64,000 nucleotides of DNA from Terrisporobacter petrolearius (GTDB lineage: Bacteria; Bacillota; Clostridia; Peptostreptococcales; Peptostreptococcaceae). Of the stretch, positions 41,752-49,610 are shown one piece after another. A program made the position numbers and the translations under genes. The first letter of the stretch is position 1; the number at the start of each line of letters is the position of its first letter. The DNA lies in NCBI RefSeq assembly GCF_020748185.1, contig NZ_JAHZMO010000001.1, forward strand, positions 213,987 through 277,986, given 5' to 3'. The notes under the pieces were generated by a model that made no database searches, had not been told where the DNA came from, and was given only the letters and a program-made list of their open reading frames with translations.

Positions 41752-42096
41752 ATTAAGTAAGTCAGATAATCGCAGGTAGCATTTGCTACGTGAGGAAAGT
41801 CGGAGCTCCATAGAGCAGGGTGCTAGGTAACGCCTAGTGGGAGTGATCCTAAGGAAAGTGCAACAGAAAATTACCGCCAAGATTTTCTTGGTAAGGATGA
41901 AAAGGCGAGGTAAGAGCTCACCGTTTCTCGGGTGACTGAGAAAGCCGTGTAAACCCCACCTGGAGCAAGACCAAAAGAGGACCAAAAGAGTGTTGCTCGC
42001 ACTCTCCGGTAGGTAGGTCGCTTGAGCATATTGGTGACAATATGCCTAGATAGATGATTATCAAATACAGAACTCCGCTTATAGATTTGCTTGATT
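41752..42096 (+). ncRNA. rnpB: RNase P RNA
   Basis: Recognised by the conserved 5' element GAGGAAAGTCGGAGCTCC (near 41792), the core GCAACAGAAAATTACCGCC (41860-41878, with AACAGAA and TACCGCC), GGTAAGAGCTCACCG, the late CCGTGTAAACCCC and the 3' conserved TACAGAACTCCGCTTA (42066-42081). P1 closes the molecule: AAGTAAGTC (41755-41763) pairs with GATTTGCTT (42084-42092). Length of about 345 bases is normal. It is the ribozyme that matures tRNA 5' ends. The 5' and 3' ends are estimated from P1 and the promoter. Confidence 0.96.
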
Positions 42097-42098
42097 AT

Positions 42099-42126
42099 AA
42101 GAATCCTAGAAGGGTTCTTTTTTTAT
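42099..42126 (+). terminator. Intrinsic terminator of rnpB
   Basis: AAGAATCC with GGGTTCTT around a TAGAA-type loop, followed by seven T. Confidence 0.8.
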
Positions 42127-42266
42127 ACATATAATTAATTATTGTAACAAAGATAATATATTATATTGAAGTTAGGGGAAAAATATTAGAAATATTGGCT
42201 ATTTTTGGTAAATTATGGTAATATTTTAATATGGGGAAAGATTTTTGTAAATATGGGGGAAAACAA

Positions 42267-43370
42267 ATGAAAAAAATTGAAAAAGCAATACTTGGTTCTT
42301 TAGTAATGGGGATAACATTATCATCTAGTGTAATTTTTACTCAGGCTGAGAAATTAGGGGAGGCTCAGTACTATCTGACTGATAATTTAAATATGAGGAA
42401 GGGACCAGGAACAGACTACATATCTATAGGGACCCTAAAAAAGGGTACCATAGTAACACCTTTAGAGTATTCACAGGATAAATTGTGGGTTAAAGTTAAA
42501 TATAGTAACCAGTGTGTATGGATGTGTGCAAAATATATTAAAAAAGTTGAAAGTAGTAATGAAACTGATAACAAACTTGGAGATTATAAAACAAAGGAAA
42601 AATTAAATCTAAGAAGAGGGCCATCTCTTAATAATATAATAATTTTAACCATACCCAAAGATAATACTGTTAAAGTTACTGACTTTTCTAGTGATAATAA
42701 CTGGGCGAAAGTTAACTATAACAATCAAACTGGTTGGGTGAGTACTACTTACATAGAAAAAATAACATCACAAGGTGACAATAATGTTTCTAAATATGAA
42801 GATTATATAACTACTTCATCAGTGAATGTTAGAACAGGACCGTCAGCTAATTACAATAAAATAGGGGTATTGTCCAAAGATGTAGTAGTAAAACCAATAG
42901 GCTTTGACAAGTATGGTAATTGGATCAAATTTAATTATAATGGAAAAGAGAGTTGGGTTTGTAAATCTTATTTAAAAAAGGTAAGCAATAACAATATATT
43001 ATATGCAGGTGAAAACGTAAATTTAAGAATAAGTCCAAGTATTAATAGTACAAAGATATGCACAATACCAAAGAATGCTAAGGTAAATGTTGTATCATAT
43101 AATAGTGATAAAACATGGGCACAAGTAAAATATAATAATAAATTAGGATGGGTAAGTTCAAAATACTTAACATCAAAAGCAACACAAGATTATAAGCTAG
43201 GTACTACTACAGCTAGATTAAATCTTAGAGCATTACCTAATTTAGATGGTAGGACATTAATTACTATGCCAACTGGGGCAAGTATTAAAATATATGAAGA
43301 AAAAAATGGGTGGCTAAAAGTAAGCTATAATAACATTTCAGGTTATTGCGCAGCCGTATATGTAAAATAA
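42267..43370 (+). CDS. Secreted protein with five SH3b domains
   Basis: Start at ATG 42267 after GGGGGAAAAC; upstream ATG 42231 would add residues before a good signal peptide (KKIEKAILGSLVMGITLSSS). The 367-aa mature part is five bacterial SH3 domains of about 60-65 residues each, recognisable by LNMRKGPGTDY, LNLRRGPSLNN, VNVRTGPSANY, VNLRISPSINS and LNLRALPNLDG and by closing GW/CVW motifs. No enzymatic domain is present, so it is probably a wall-binding scaffold or inhibitor/activator of hydrolases. A promoter TTGGCT-18-TAATAT lies at 42195-42224. It belongs to a set of SH3 proteins in this region. Confidence 0.88.
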   Translation: MKKIEKAILGSLVMGITLSSSVIFTQAEKLGEAQYYLTDNLNMRKGPGTDYISIGTLKKGTIVTPLEYSQDKLWVKVKYSNQCVWMCAKYIKKVESSNETDNKLGDYKTKEKLNLRRGPSLNNIIILTIPKDNTVKVTDFSSDNNWAKVNYNNQTGWVSTTYIEKITSQGDNNVSKYEDYITTSSVNVRTGPSANYNKIGVLSKDVVVKPIGFDKYGNWIKFNYNGKESWVCKSYLKKVSNNNILYAGENVNLRISPSINSTKICTIPKNAKVNVVSYNSDKTWAQVKYNNKLGWVSSKYLTSKATQDYKLGTTTARLNLRALPNLDGRTLITMPTGASIKIYEEKNGWLKVSYNNISGYCAAVYVK

Positions 43371-43381
43371 ATATTTGTTAT

Positions 43382-43418
43382 AAAAAAGCATCTTATATAA
43401 TATAAGATGCTTTTTTAT
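43382..43418 (+). terminator. Intrinsic terminator after the five-SH3 gene
   Basis: AAAAAAGCATCTTATA with TATAAGATGCTTTTTT. Confidence 0.88.
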
Positions 43419-43648
43419 ATGAAAAATTAATAGGATAAATTATAGCATCTATTTTGAAAATGAGGTTTAAGGAAGCATTATGTGGAATATTAATAGGAAA
43501 CGCACTATCTGGATTAATTGTAGGTCTTTTGTTTTATCATATAATTTAGAAAAGGGTGTAATAAAATTGTCATCATTTATGGAACCAAAATATGTTAGAA
43601 TATTATTGTATAATATTTTACCTTATCATAGGCAAGGGGGGAATAAGT

Positions 43649-44980
43649 ATGAAAAAAAGGTTTAAATCATTTTGTACAATATTATTGGCAACTGTTATGA
43701 TATTAGCGTCGAGTGTACCTGTAGCAAATGCAGCAACTCATCAATTAATTATAGTTAACTCAAAAAATAATACTTTAAATTTCTATGAAAACTATACCTT
43801 AGTAAGAAAATTTAAATGTGCAACAGGAAAGTCAAGTACGCCAACTCCACAGCGTAAGACAACTATAGTTAATAAAATTAAAAACAGACGTTATTATAAA
43901 GGTAATATTCCTGGAGGAGATCCAAGAAATCCTTTAGGAAAAAGATGGATGGGACTAAACATGTATGGTAAAGGAACTACATATGGAATTCATGGAAATA
44001 ATAATGAAAGTTCTATTGGCAAAAATGTAAGTGGCGGATGCATTAGAATGCATAACAAGGATGTAGAGTGGTTATATAATAAAATTAGAGTTGGTGCTAC
44101 AGTAATAATAAAAAGTACATCTAAAGATGATGCGTGGATAGCTAATCAATATGGTATAAAGCTTAGAAATATGTGGTATACAAATGGTAGTTACAAGTAT
44201 TATCGTAAGTCAAATGGTAAATATGCAACTGGTTGGTATACTATTGGTAGTAAAAGATACTACTTTGATAGTAAGGGAAGAATGCAAACTGGTTTAAAAA
44301 CAATATCTGGTAAAAAATATTATTTAGGAAAAGATGGAGCAAGACAAACAGGATGGAAAACAATATCTGGTAAAAAATATTATTTTGTAAAATCAGGAAA
44401 TGCTAAAGGTCAGGCAGTTAAAGATAAGAGATATATCGATAAATCTTACTATTACTTTGACAAGAACTATGTAATGGTTGCAAATAAAAAGATTAAAATA
44501 GGAAATAGCTACTATTACTTTGGTAAAGATGGAAAAATGAAAACAGGATGGCAAACAGTATCTGGCAAAAAATACTACTTTAAAAAATCAGGAGATACGA
44601 AAGGCCAAGCCCTTAAAGGTAAGAAAAGTATAGATGGAACTTATTACTACTTTGATGATAATTGTGCAATGGTAATTGACAAAAATGTTAAAATAGGAAA
44701 TGACTATTACCGCTTTGGAAATAATGGAAAGATGATAAAGAATAAAGAAATTGATTCTTATTATTTTGGTAGTGATGGAAAAGCTTATAAATCTTGTGAA
44801 AAACAAATAGATGGTTATATTTATACTTTTGATAAAACAGGGAAAATAATTAATAAAACTAAAATAGAAGAAAATTCAAGTACATCAAAAAAGGTTTATG
44901 ATTCTCAAAATATGGATGAATCACGTCCTAAAGACATAAAAGAAAATAATGAAGATGCTTCTTTAAAAGAGGCTATCTAA
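43649..44980 (+). CDS. L,D-transpeptidase with C-terminal cell-wall-binding repeats
   Basis: Start at ATG 43649 after AAGGGGGG; upstream in-frame ATGs lack a ribosome site. The 443-aa protein has a signal peptide (cleavage near ANA, residue 28), then a YkuD catalytic domain (about 30-157): HQLIIVNSKNNTLNFYE, YGIHGN with His115 and SGGCIRMH with the nucleophile Cys131. It makes 3-3 cross-links or attaches proteins to peptidoglycan. From about residue 160 to 410 there are about ten choline-binding-like repeats (GWYTIGSKRYYF, GWKTISGKKYYF and variants) that hold the enzyme at the wall. A charged tail follows. L,D-cross-linking is prominent in Clostridioides relatives. Confidence 0.92.
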   Translation: MKKRFKSFCTILLATVMILASSVPVANAATHQLIIVNSKNNTLNFYENYTLVRKFKCATGKSSTPTPQRKTTIVNKIKNRRYYKGNIPGGDPRNPLGKRWMGLNMYGKGTTYGIHGNNNESSIGKNVSGGCIRMHNKDVEWLYNKIRVGATVIIKSTSKDDAWIANQYGIKLRNMWYTNGSYKYYRKSNGKYATGWYTIGSKRYYFDSKGRMQTGLKTISGKKYYLGKDGARQTGWKTISGKKYYFVKSGNAKGQAVKDKRYIDKSYYYFDKNYVMVANKKIKIGNSYYYFGKDGKMKTGWQTVSGKKYYFKKSGDTKGQALKGKKSIDGTYYYFDDNCAMVIDKNVKIGNDYYRFGNNGKMIKNKEIDSYYFGSDGKAYKSCEKQIDGYIYTFDKTGKIINKTKIEENSSTSKKVYDSQNMDESRPKDIKENNEDASLKEAI

Positions 44981-44984
44981 ACAT

Positions 44985-45026
44985 AAAAGGTCTCCTCATT
45001 GATTAACAATGGGGAGACTTTTTTAT
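44985..45026 (+). terminator. Intrinsic terminator after the L,D-transpeptidase gene
   Basis: AAAGGTCTCCTCATTG with CAATGGGGAGACTTTTTT, one G-U pair. Confidence 0.88.
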
Positions 45027-45065
45027 TTATTACAAAAAAGTAAGAAGAACTTAATCTTCTATATT

Positions 45066-45094
45066 TTGCATGTATATACTAAATAAGTTATAAT
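45066..45094 (+). promoter_or_regulatory. Promoter-like sequence with no assigned gene
   Basis: TTGCAT (45066-45071), 17-bp spacer, TATAAT (45089-45094). About 25 bases downstream lies a 24-codon frame (45119-45193) next to a GGGGGGG run. It may read into the sugar transferase gene or into a small RNA or peptide. The remaining gap 45195-45270 shows nothing. Confidence 0.5.
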
Positions 45095-45273
45095 TTTCAA
45101 GTAGAAAAATAAAGTACAATGGGGGGGATCATAAAAGAAAATTTTTTATCTTTTACTGTAATGGAAGTTCCATTTGCCTTTGCTATTTTTTAAAACTAAT
45201 TAACCTATGTTTAAATTTAACTTAACATCAATATGAATTTAATATGAAAAACTTTGAAAACAAATTAAAGGTG

Positions 45274-45302
45274 TTGATATAAATAAATTTATAAACTATA
45301 AT
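45274..45302 (+). promoter_or_regulatory. Promoter of the sugar transferase gene
   Basis: TTGATA (45274-45279), 17-bp spacer, TATAAT (45297-45302); start near 45309, 64 bases before the ATG. Confidence 0.75.
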
Positions 45303-45372
45303 GTTAATAGAATGTTAAATGGCATAATATGGTAACTACAATTATGTTTGTGCACAGGGGGGTATAAGCACA

Positions 45373-46047
45373 ATGATGGGTCAATATGTTGAGAAATTTG
45401 AAGATGATGTTTGTAATTTTAGTAGTGAAATATCAGCAAACATAGATTACTCCATAGTAAATGACTCTTTCTTATTTAAAATATATCATAGAATACTCGA
45501 CATAATTATTTCAATAATTGGATTGGTAATTTCTATACCTATGATAATAGTTTTTGGCTTTTTAATTAAAAAAGAAGATGGTGGCCCTATATTTTATAAA
45601 CAGGATAGACTAGGAAAAGATGGGAAAATAATCTTTATATATAAATTAAGATCCATGAGGATTAACTCAGAAACCAATGGAGCAATATGGGCAGAAAAAA
45701 ATGATCCAAGAATTACGAAGGTTGGAAAATTCATACGAAAGACAAGAATCGATGAGATACCACAATTTTTAAATATTTTAAAAGGAGAAATGAGTGTAAT
45801 TGGTCCTAGACCAGAGAGACCTACTTTAACTATGGAATTTAATGACGAAATACCAGGGTTTATTAATAGACTGGTAGTTAAACCTGGTCTCACAGGATAT
45901 GCTCAAGTACATGGAGGATATGAAATATCTCCAGAAGATAAAATAAAAGAAGATTTATATTACATCAAAAATAGAAGTGTTTTTTTAGATTTATCTATAT
46001 TACTTAAAACGGTCAAGGTGATTTTTACTGGAGAAGGCGCTAGATAA
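45373..46047 (+). CDS. Undecaprenyl-phosphate sugar-1-phosphate transferase
   Basis: Bacterial sugar transferase (WcaJ/PglC superfamily) of 224 aa. After a hydrophilic N-terminus, FKIYHRILDIIISIIGLVISIP (about residues 35-56) is the re-entrant membrane helix; GGPIFYKQDRLGKDGKIIFIYKLRSM (about 70-95), TRIDEIPQFLNILKGEMSVIGPRPERP (about 123-149) and KPGLTGYAQVHG (about 169-180) are the catalytic motifs. It starts a glycan by loading a sugar phosphate on undecaprenyl phosphate in the membrane. It lacks the polytopic N-terminal half of WbaP-type enzymes. Only one glycosyltransferase gene is nearby, so it is not part of a visible polysaccharide cluster. Confidence 0.92.
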   Translation: MMGQYVEKFEDDVCNFSSEISANIDYSIVNDSFLFKIYHRILDIIISIIGLVISIPMIIVFGFLIKKEDGGPIFYKQDRLGKDGKIIFIYKLRSMRINSETNGAIWAEKNDPRITKVGKFIRKTRIDEIPQFLNILKGEMSVIGPRPERPTLTMEFNDEIPGFINRLVVKPGLTGYAQVHGGYEISPEDKIKEDLYYIKNRSVFLDLSILLKTVKVIFTGEGAR

Positions 46048-46144
46048 ATAAAAAAATTATTATTCATTATAACTTTTCTTGAAAAATTTTCGTAAAATAT
46101 ATATAATAAAATAATAAAAATATAACAAAAGTAAAACATAACGA

Positions 46145-46186
46145 AAAAATAGGGAGAGATTGATAATAATCTCTCCCTATTTTTAT
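46145..46186 (+). terminator. Intrinsic terminator after the sugar transferase gene
   Basis: AAAAATAGGGAGAGAT with ATCTCTCCCTATTTTT, loop of about 9 bases. Confidence 0.88.
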
Positions 46187-46214
46187 ATATTAAATTAAGA
46201 AGGGGAAAATCTAT

Positions 46215-46976
46215 ATGGAAAATAAATTAGTATCTATAATTACTCCTGTATATAATGGTGAAAAATATATTGAAGAATGTATAAAAAGTGTCCTAAGTCA
46301 AAGTTATAAAAATATAGAGATGATAATTATTGATGATGGATCTACTGACAATAGTGAAAATATAATAAAAAAATATACTGAAAGCTTTCCATTTATAAAA
46401 TATATAAAATGTAATGAAAATAATGGAATATGGGCAGCGCGAAATATAGGTATAGAAAAAGCAAAAGGTAGATTTATTTCATTTTTAGATGCAGATGATA
46501 TATATAAAGAGAATAAAATTAAAAATCAAATAAATTTTATGTTAAAGAACAATTATTCATTTACATATACAGCTTATGACTTAATAAATGAAAATAGTAC
46601 AAGCTTAAATAAAGTTATTAAAGCAAAAGAATATGAAGATTATGATAGACTTTTAAAAGGAAATGACATAGGATGTTTGACAGTTATGATAGATAGACTA
46701 AAAATTAATACTCCTATAAGATTTGAAAATTATCACCACGAGGATTTTGTCTTATGGTTAAAAATATTAAAAAATAATGTAGTTGCCTATGGAATAGACG
46801 AGATTTTGTCTTCTTATAGAAAATCTAATTCATCTGTAAGTCACAATAAAATAAAAGCAGCCCTATGGACTTGGAATATATATACTAATGTTGAAAAATT
46901 ACCCTTAAATAAAGCTATCTATTATTTTTTTAAATACACAATGAATGGTTTTAGAAAAAATAGTTACAAGAAGTAA
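46215..46976 (+). CDS. Family 2 glycosyltransferase
   Basis: Inverting GT-A enzyme of 253 aa without membrane segments. Motifs: VSIITPVYNGEKYIEECIKSV (about residues 6-26), IIIDDGSTDNS (nucleotide-sugar binding, about 37-47), AARNIGIEKAKGRFISFLDADD (DXD at about 95-97) and the acceptor/base region NYHHEDFVLWLKIL (about 175-188, ED pair). It transfers a sugar from a nucleotide donor to a surface glycan. The neighbouring undecaprenyl sugar transferase suggests shared membership in a short wall-glycan pathway, but the two genes are separated by a terminator. Confidence 0.92.
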   Translation: MENKLVSIITPVYNGEKYIEECIKSVLSQSYKNIEMIIIDDGSTDNSENIIKKYTESFPFIKYIKCNENNGIWAARNIGIEKAKGRFISFLDADDIYKENKIKNQINFMLKNNYSFTYTAYDLINENSTSLNKVIKAKEYEDYDRLLKGNDIGCLTVMIDRLKINTPIRFENYHHEDFVLWLKILKNNVVAYGIDEILSSYRKSNSSVSHNKIKAALWTWNIYTNVEKLPLNKAIYYFFKYTMNGFRKNSYKK

Positions 46977-47030
46977 ACTACAAATATCTACTTATTTTAT
47001 AGTAAATATTTGTTAGAAAAAAATTATTTT

Positions 47031-47088
47031 TGTAAAATAGTGGTAATTAGAATTTAAACTATGTTATACTAGTTACAAATAAGTTACA
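47031..47088 (+). promoter_or_regulatory. Promoter of the NlpC/P60 gene with two WalR-like boxes
   Basis: TGTAAA-ATAGT-GGTAAT (47031-47047, one mismatch) covers the -35 position; -10 is TATACT (47065-47070). Downstream, GTTACA-AATAA-GTTACA (47072-47088) is a perfect WalR consensus on the opposite strand. The arrangement could allow activation and repression by the same regulator. Confidence 0.45.
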
Positions 47089-47106
47089 AGGGGGGATGTG
47101 TGGAGT

Positions 47107-48102
47107 ATGATTTTTAATAAAAATAAGAAGGTAATATCAAAAGCGATGGCAATGGGGATACTTGGTACAAGTATGGTGCCTGTAGTTGCTATAAATGAAA
47201 ATGTGGAAGCAAAAGAAGTTAGATCCACAAGTCAACAAGATAAAACAACTAAAGTTGTGGAGGTAACATGTTCAGCTCTTAATATTAGAAAAGGTCCAAG
47301 TAAGGATTATTCTATAGCTGGTACAGTGACTAAAGGAACTAAGCTTAAATATATTTCTACAAGCAGTAATGGTTGGTATAAAGTCGAATATAAAGGTAGT
47401 ACTAGATATATTAGTAATAATTACTCAAGATTAAAATCTACATCAGCAACATCAAATGAAAATAAGGACACTATAAAAAAAGTAGGAAAAGTAACATGTT
47501 CTGCTCTCAATGTTAGAAAAGGTCCTGGAACAAATTATGGTGTTAAAAAAACAATAAAAAAAGGTAGTGTTGTAGGAGTAATAAAATCATACAGCAATGG
47601 ATGGTATAAGGTGAAAATATCCAACTCTTCAACAGGATATGTATGCTCTGATCATATGAGAACATATTCAGGAGATTCTGGTGATATTAAAGTAACATAC
47701 ACTAAGTCTTCTACATCATCGACAACTAACAAAAAGATTAATACAGTAGTATCTACAGTAAAAGCGCAAGTAGGTAAGCCTTATGTATATGGAGCAGCAG
47801 GGCCAAACTGTTTTGATTGTTCAGGACTTACATACTACTCTTATAAAAAAGCAGGGATTTATCTTAACAGAAGTTCTAGAGATCAAGCATCAAATGGAAA
47901 ATATGTTAGTAAGAGTAATCTAAAACCAGGAGATTTAATATTTTTTAACAGTGGTACAAATAGTATACGTCATGTAGGTATGTATGTAGGAAACAATAAA
48001 TTTGTTCACTCACCAAGTCCAGGAAAAACAGTAAGATATGAAAGTTTATCAACTTCATATTATGTTAAAGGGTATGTAACAGCAAGAAGAATAATTGATT
48101 AA
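47107..48102 (+). CDS. Secreted NlpC/P60 endopeptidase with two SH3b domains
   Basis: ATG 47107 is preferred, 11 bases after GGGGGG; GTG 47098 is too near that site. The 331-aa protein has a signal peptide (cleavage near VEA, about 35), two SH3b domains (about 50-108 and 126-185) with LNIRKGPSKDYS and LNVRKGPGTNYG, a Ser/Thr linker, and an NlpC/P60 domain (about 210-331). The catalytic triad is Cys238 in CFDCSGLTYYS, His289 in IRHVGMYVG and His301 in FVHSP. It cleaves gamma-D-Glu-diaminopimelate bonds in peptidoglycan stem peptides. Confidence 0.94.
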   Translation: MIFNKNKKVISKAMAMGILGTSMVPVVAINENVEAKEVRSTSQQDKTTKVVEVTCSALNIRKGPSKDYSIAGTVTKGTKLKYISTSSNGWYKVEYKGSTRYISNNYSRLKSTSATSNENKDTIKKVGKVTCSALNVRKGPGTNYGVKKTIKKGSVVGVIKSYSNGWYKVKISNSSTGYVCSDHMRTYSGDSGDIKVTYTKSSTSSTTNKKINTVVSTVKAQVGKPYVYGAAGPNCFDCSGLTYYSYKKAGIYLNRSSRDQASNGKYVSKSNLKPGDLIFFNSGTNSIRHVGMYVGNNKFVHSPSPGKTVRYESLSTSYYVKGYVTARRIID

Positions 48103-48112
48103 TTGATATAAG

Positions 48113-48151
48113 TAGCTATAATGAAAATTTTATTTTCATTATAGCTTTTTT
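48113..48151 (+). terminator. Intrinsic terminator after the NlpC/P60 gene
   Basis: AGCTATAATGAAAA with TTTTCATTATAGCT and T-run. Confidence 0.88.
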
Positions 48152-48308
48152 ATTGTTATTATGTTGAATATTAAATAATAACGCGACCAATGAAAGATGA
48201 TAGGTTGTTATTATAATATTTTATTATCATTTATTTTTATATAAATAATAAAAATAAGGTCATTTTCATATTATTAAATATAAAAGGATAAAGGGGAGGG
48301 CAGCGATT

Positions 48309-48989
48309 ATGGTTGTAATTGCAAAAGAACTTCTACAATATGAGAAAGATTATATTAAATACTCTATAAACTTTCCGAAAATATATTATAAACAGGACAA
48401 TGACAAAGATTATATAAAAAATGAAATGATAGAAAGTGTAAATCAAATTATCTTTGAAGACATAATGACTTTTATGGATGTGGTAGAGGATACCTATAAT
48501 GTAAATAGTGAAGGGTATACTCATATTAATAGTATTACAGAATTTCAAGTTGGATATTTGTCAAATGACATAATAAGTTTGGCTATTGAATTTTCACAAC
48601 TAGCAGGATTTTATGATATAAGTTATTTGAAAGGTTATAATTTTGATTTTAAATTAAAAAAAAATATTAGTTTAAAACATTTATTTAAGGAAAATGTGGA
48701 CTATATAAAAATACTTAAAAAATATATATTAATTCAAGCTAAAATACTAGTTTCAGAATTACAAAAATATGAAGAAGACAATTTATATAAAATAGTTGAA
48801 GAGAATATTTGCTTAGATGAAGAAAATATATTTTATTTTACTCAAGAGTATTTAATATTACCTTTTTCTTCTTGTGAAATAGATAAAGATATTTTAAACT
48901 TAATTGAATTTAAGATACCTTTTAATAAGATTTACAATTACCTTAGTGATTATGCTATAAAAGGTATTGTAAAAAAAATAGTGCTTTAG
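48309..48989 (+). CDS. DUF3298/RsiV-like domain protein, cytoplasmic
   Basis: Protein of 226 aa. The pattern YIKYSINFPKIYY near the start, then FQVGYLSNDIISLAIEFSQLAG, FDFKLKKNISLKHLFKENVDYI and the closing FYFTQEYLILPFSSCEI resembles the DUF4163/DUF3298 module found outside the membrane in RsiV and PdaC. Here there is no signal peptide or membrane segment, which is odd for this module. It is separated by 14 bases from the amidase-domain gene, so the two are probably one operon. The function is unknown; ligand or wall-fragment binding is a guess. Confidence 0.7.
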   Translation: MVVIAKELLQYEKDYIKYSINFPKIYYKQDNDKDYIKNEMIESVNQIIFEDIMTFMDVVEDTYNVNSEGYTHINSITEFQVGYLSNDIISLAIEFSQLAGFYDISYLKGYNFDFKLKKNISLKHLFKENVDYIKILKKYILIQAKILVSELQKYEEDNLYKIVEENICLDEENIFYFTQEYLILPFSSCEIDKDILNLIEFKIPFNKIYNYLSDYAIKGIVKKIVL

Positions 48990-49003
48990 TATGGGGTGAA
49001 ATT

Positions 49004-49516
49004 ATGTTTTATGAATATGATAGAATAGCTGCTGTTCAGTATGCAAGACAATGGGCATTGAAAAGAAATCCTAAATTTCAAGATTATGAAGATTGGGGAG
49101 GTAATTGTACCAACTATATTTCTCAATGTGTAAATGCAGGAGGAGTTCCCATGGACCCTTATGGTGACAATGTGATGAAACAGTGGTATTGGTATAGTGA
49201 TAAAAAGAGAACACCTAGTTGGACGGCGTCACAGCCATTTTTTGAGTATTTTACTGGAAATAACAAAGGTAATACAAAGAATTTTGGAGTATACGCAGCA
49301 GAAGCCGACTATGATGACTTGGAGTTAGGTGATATTGTTCAATTAGTAAAAGATGGGAGGGCATACCATACAATGATAATAACGGGAATATTATTTGACG
49401 GAGATAAAGTTCATGATTACCTTGAAAGTCAAAATACTTATGATTTATTAGATTACCCTTTGAGTTTGAAGGTTGGAGAAAGACGATACTTAAAAATATT
49501 TGGATATTATATGTAA
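49004..49516 (+). CDS. Amidase_6-type domain protein, no signal peptide
   Basis: Protein of 170 aa that is almost entirely a papain-like amidase domain of the sort often annotated as putative amidase: YDRIAAVQYARQWALKRNP (about residues 4-22), the nucleophile region WGGNCTNYISQCVNAGG (Cys at about 34), TPSWTASQPFFEYF and the His region YHTMIITGI (about 123-131). Members are usually tail domains of secreted wall enzymes or sporulation proteins; this one is free-standing with no export signal. Pairing with the DUF3298-like protein suggests a joint role, perhaps in the spore or mother cell. Confidence 0.78.
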   Translation: MFYEYDRIAAVQYARQWALKRNPKFQDYEDWGGNCTNYISQCVNAGGVPMDPYGDNVMKQWYWYSDKKRTPSWTASQPFFEYFTGNNKGNTKNFGVYAAEADYDDLELGDIVQLVKDGRAYHTMIITGILFDGDKVHDYLESQNTYDLLDYPLSLKVGERRYLKIFGYYM

Positions 49517-49610
49517 TATGTAAAGTTGAAAAGAATCTTTCTTGGTGTTAAAATAAATTTATCAGAATTATTTTCATTATATGGAATAATATGCTAAGAA
49601 GGGTGAAATT

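Noticed and set aside
41635..41985. 116-codon minus-strand frame over the RNase P RNA gene
   Set aside because: Overlaps a conserved structural RNA and its promoter; no coding signals.
43480..43665. 61-codon plus-strand frame before the L,D-transpeptidase gene
   Set aside because: No ribosome site and it overlaps the ribosome site and start of the real gene.
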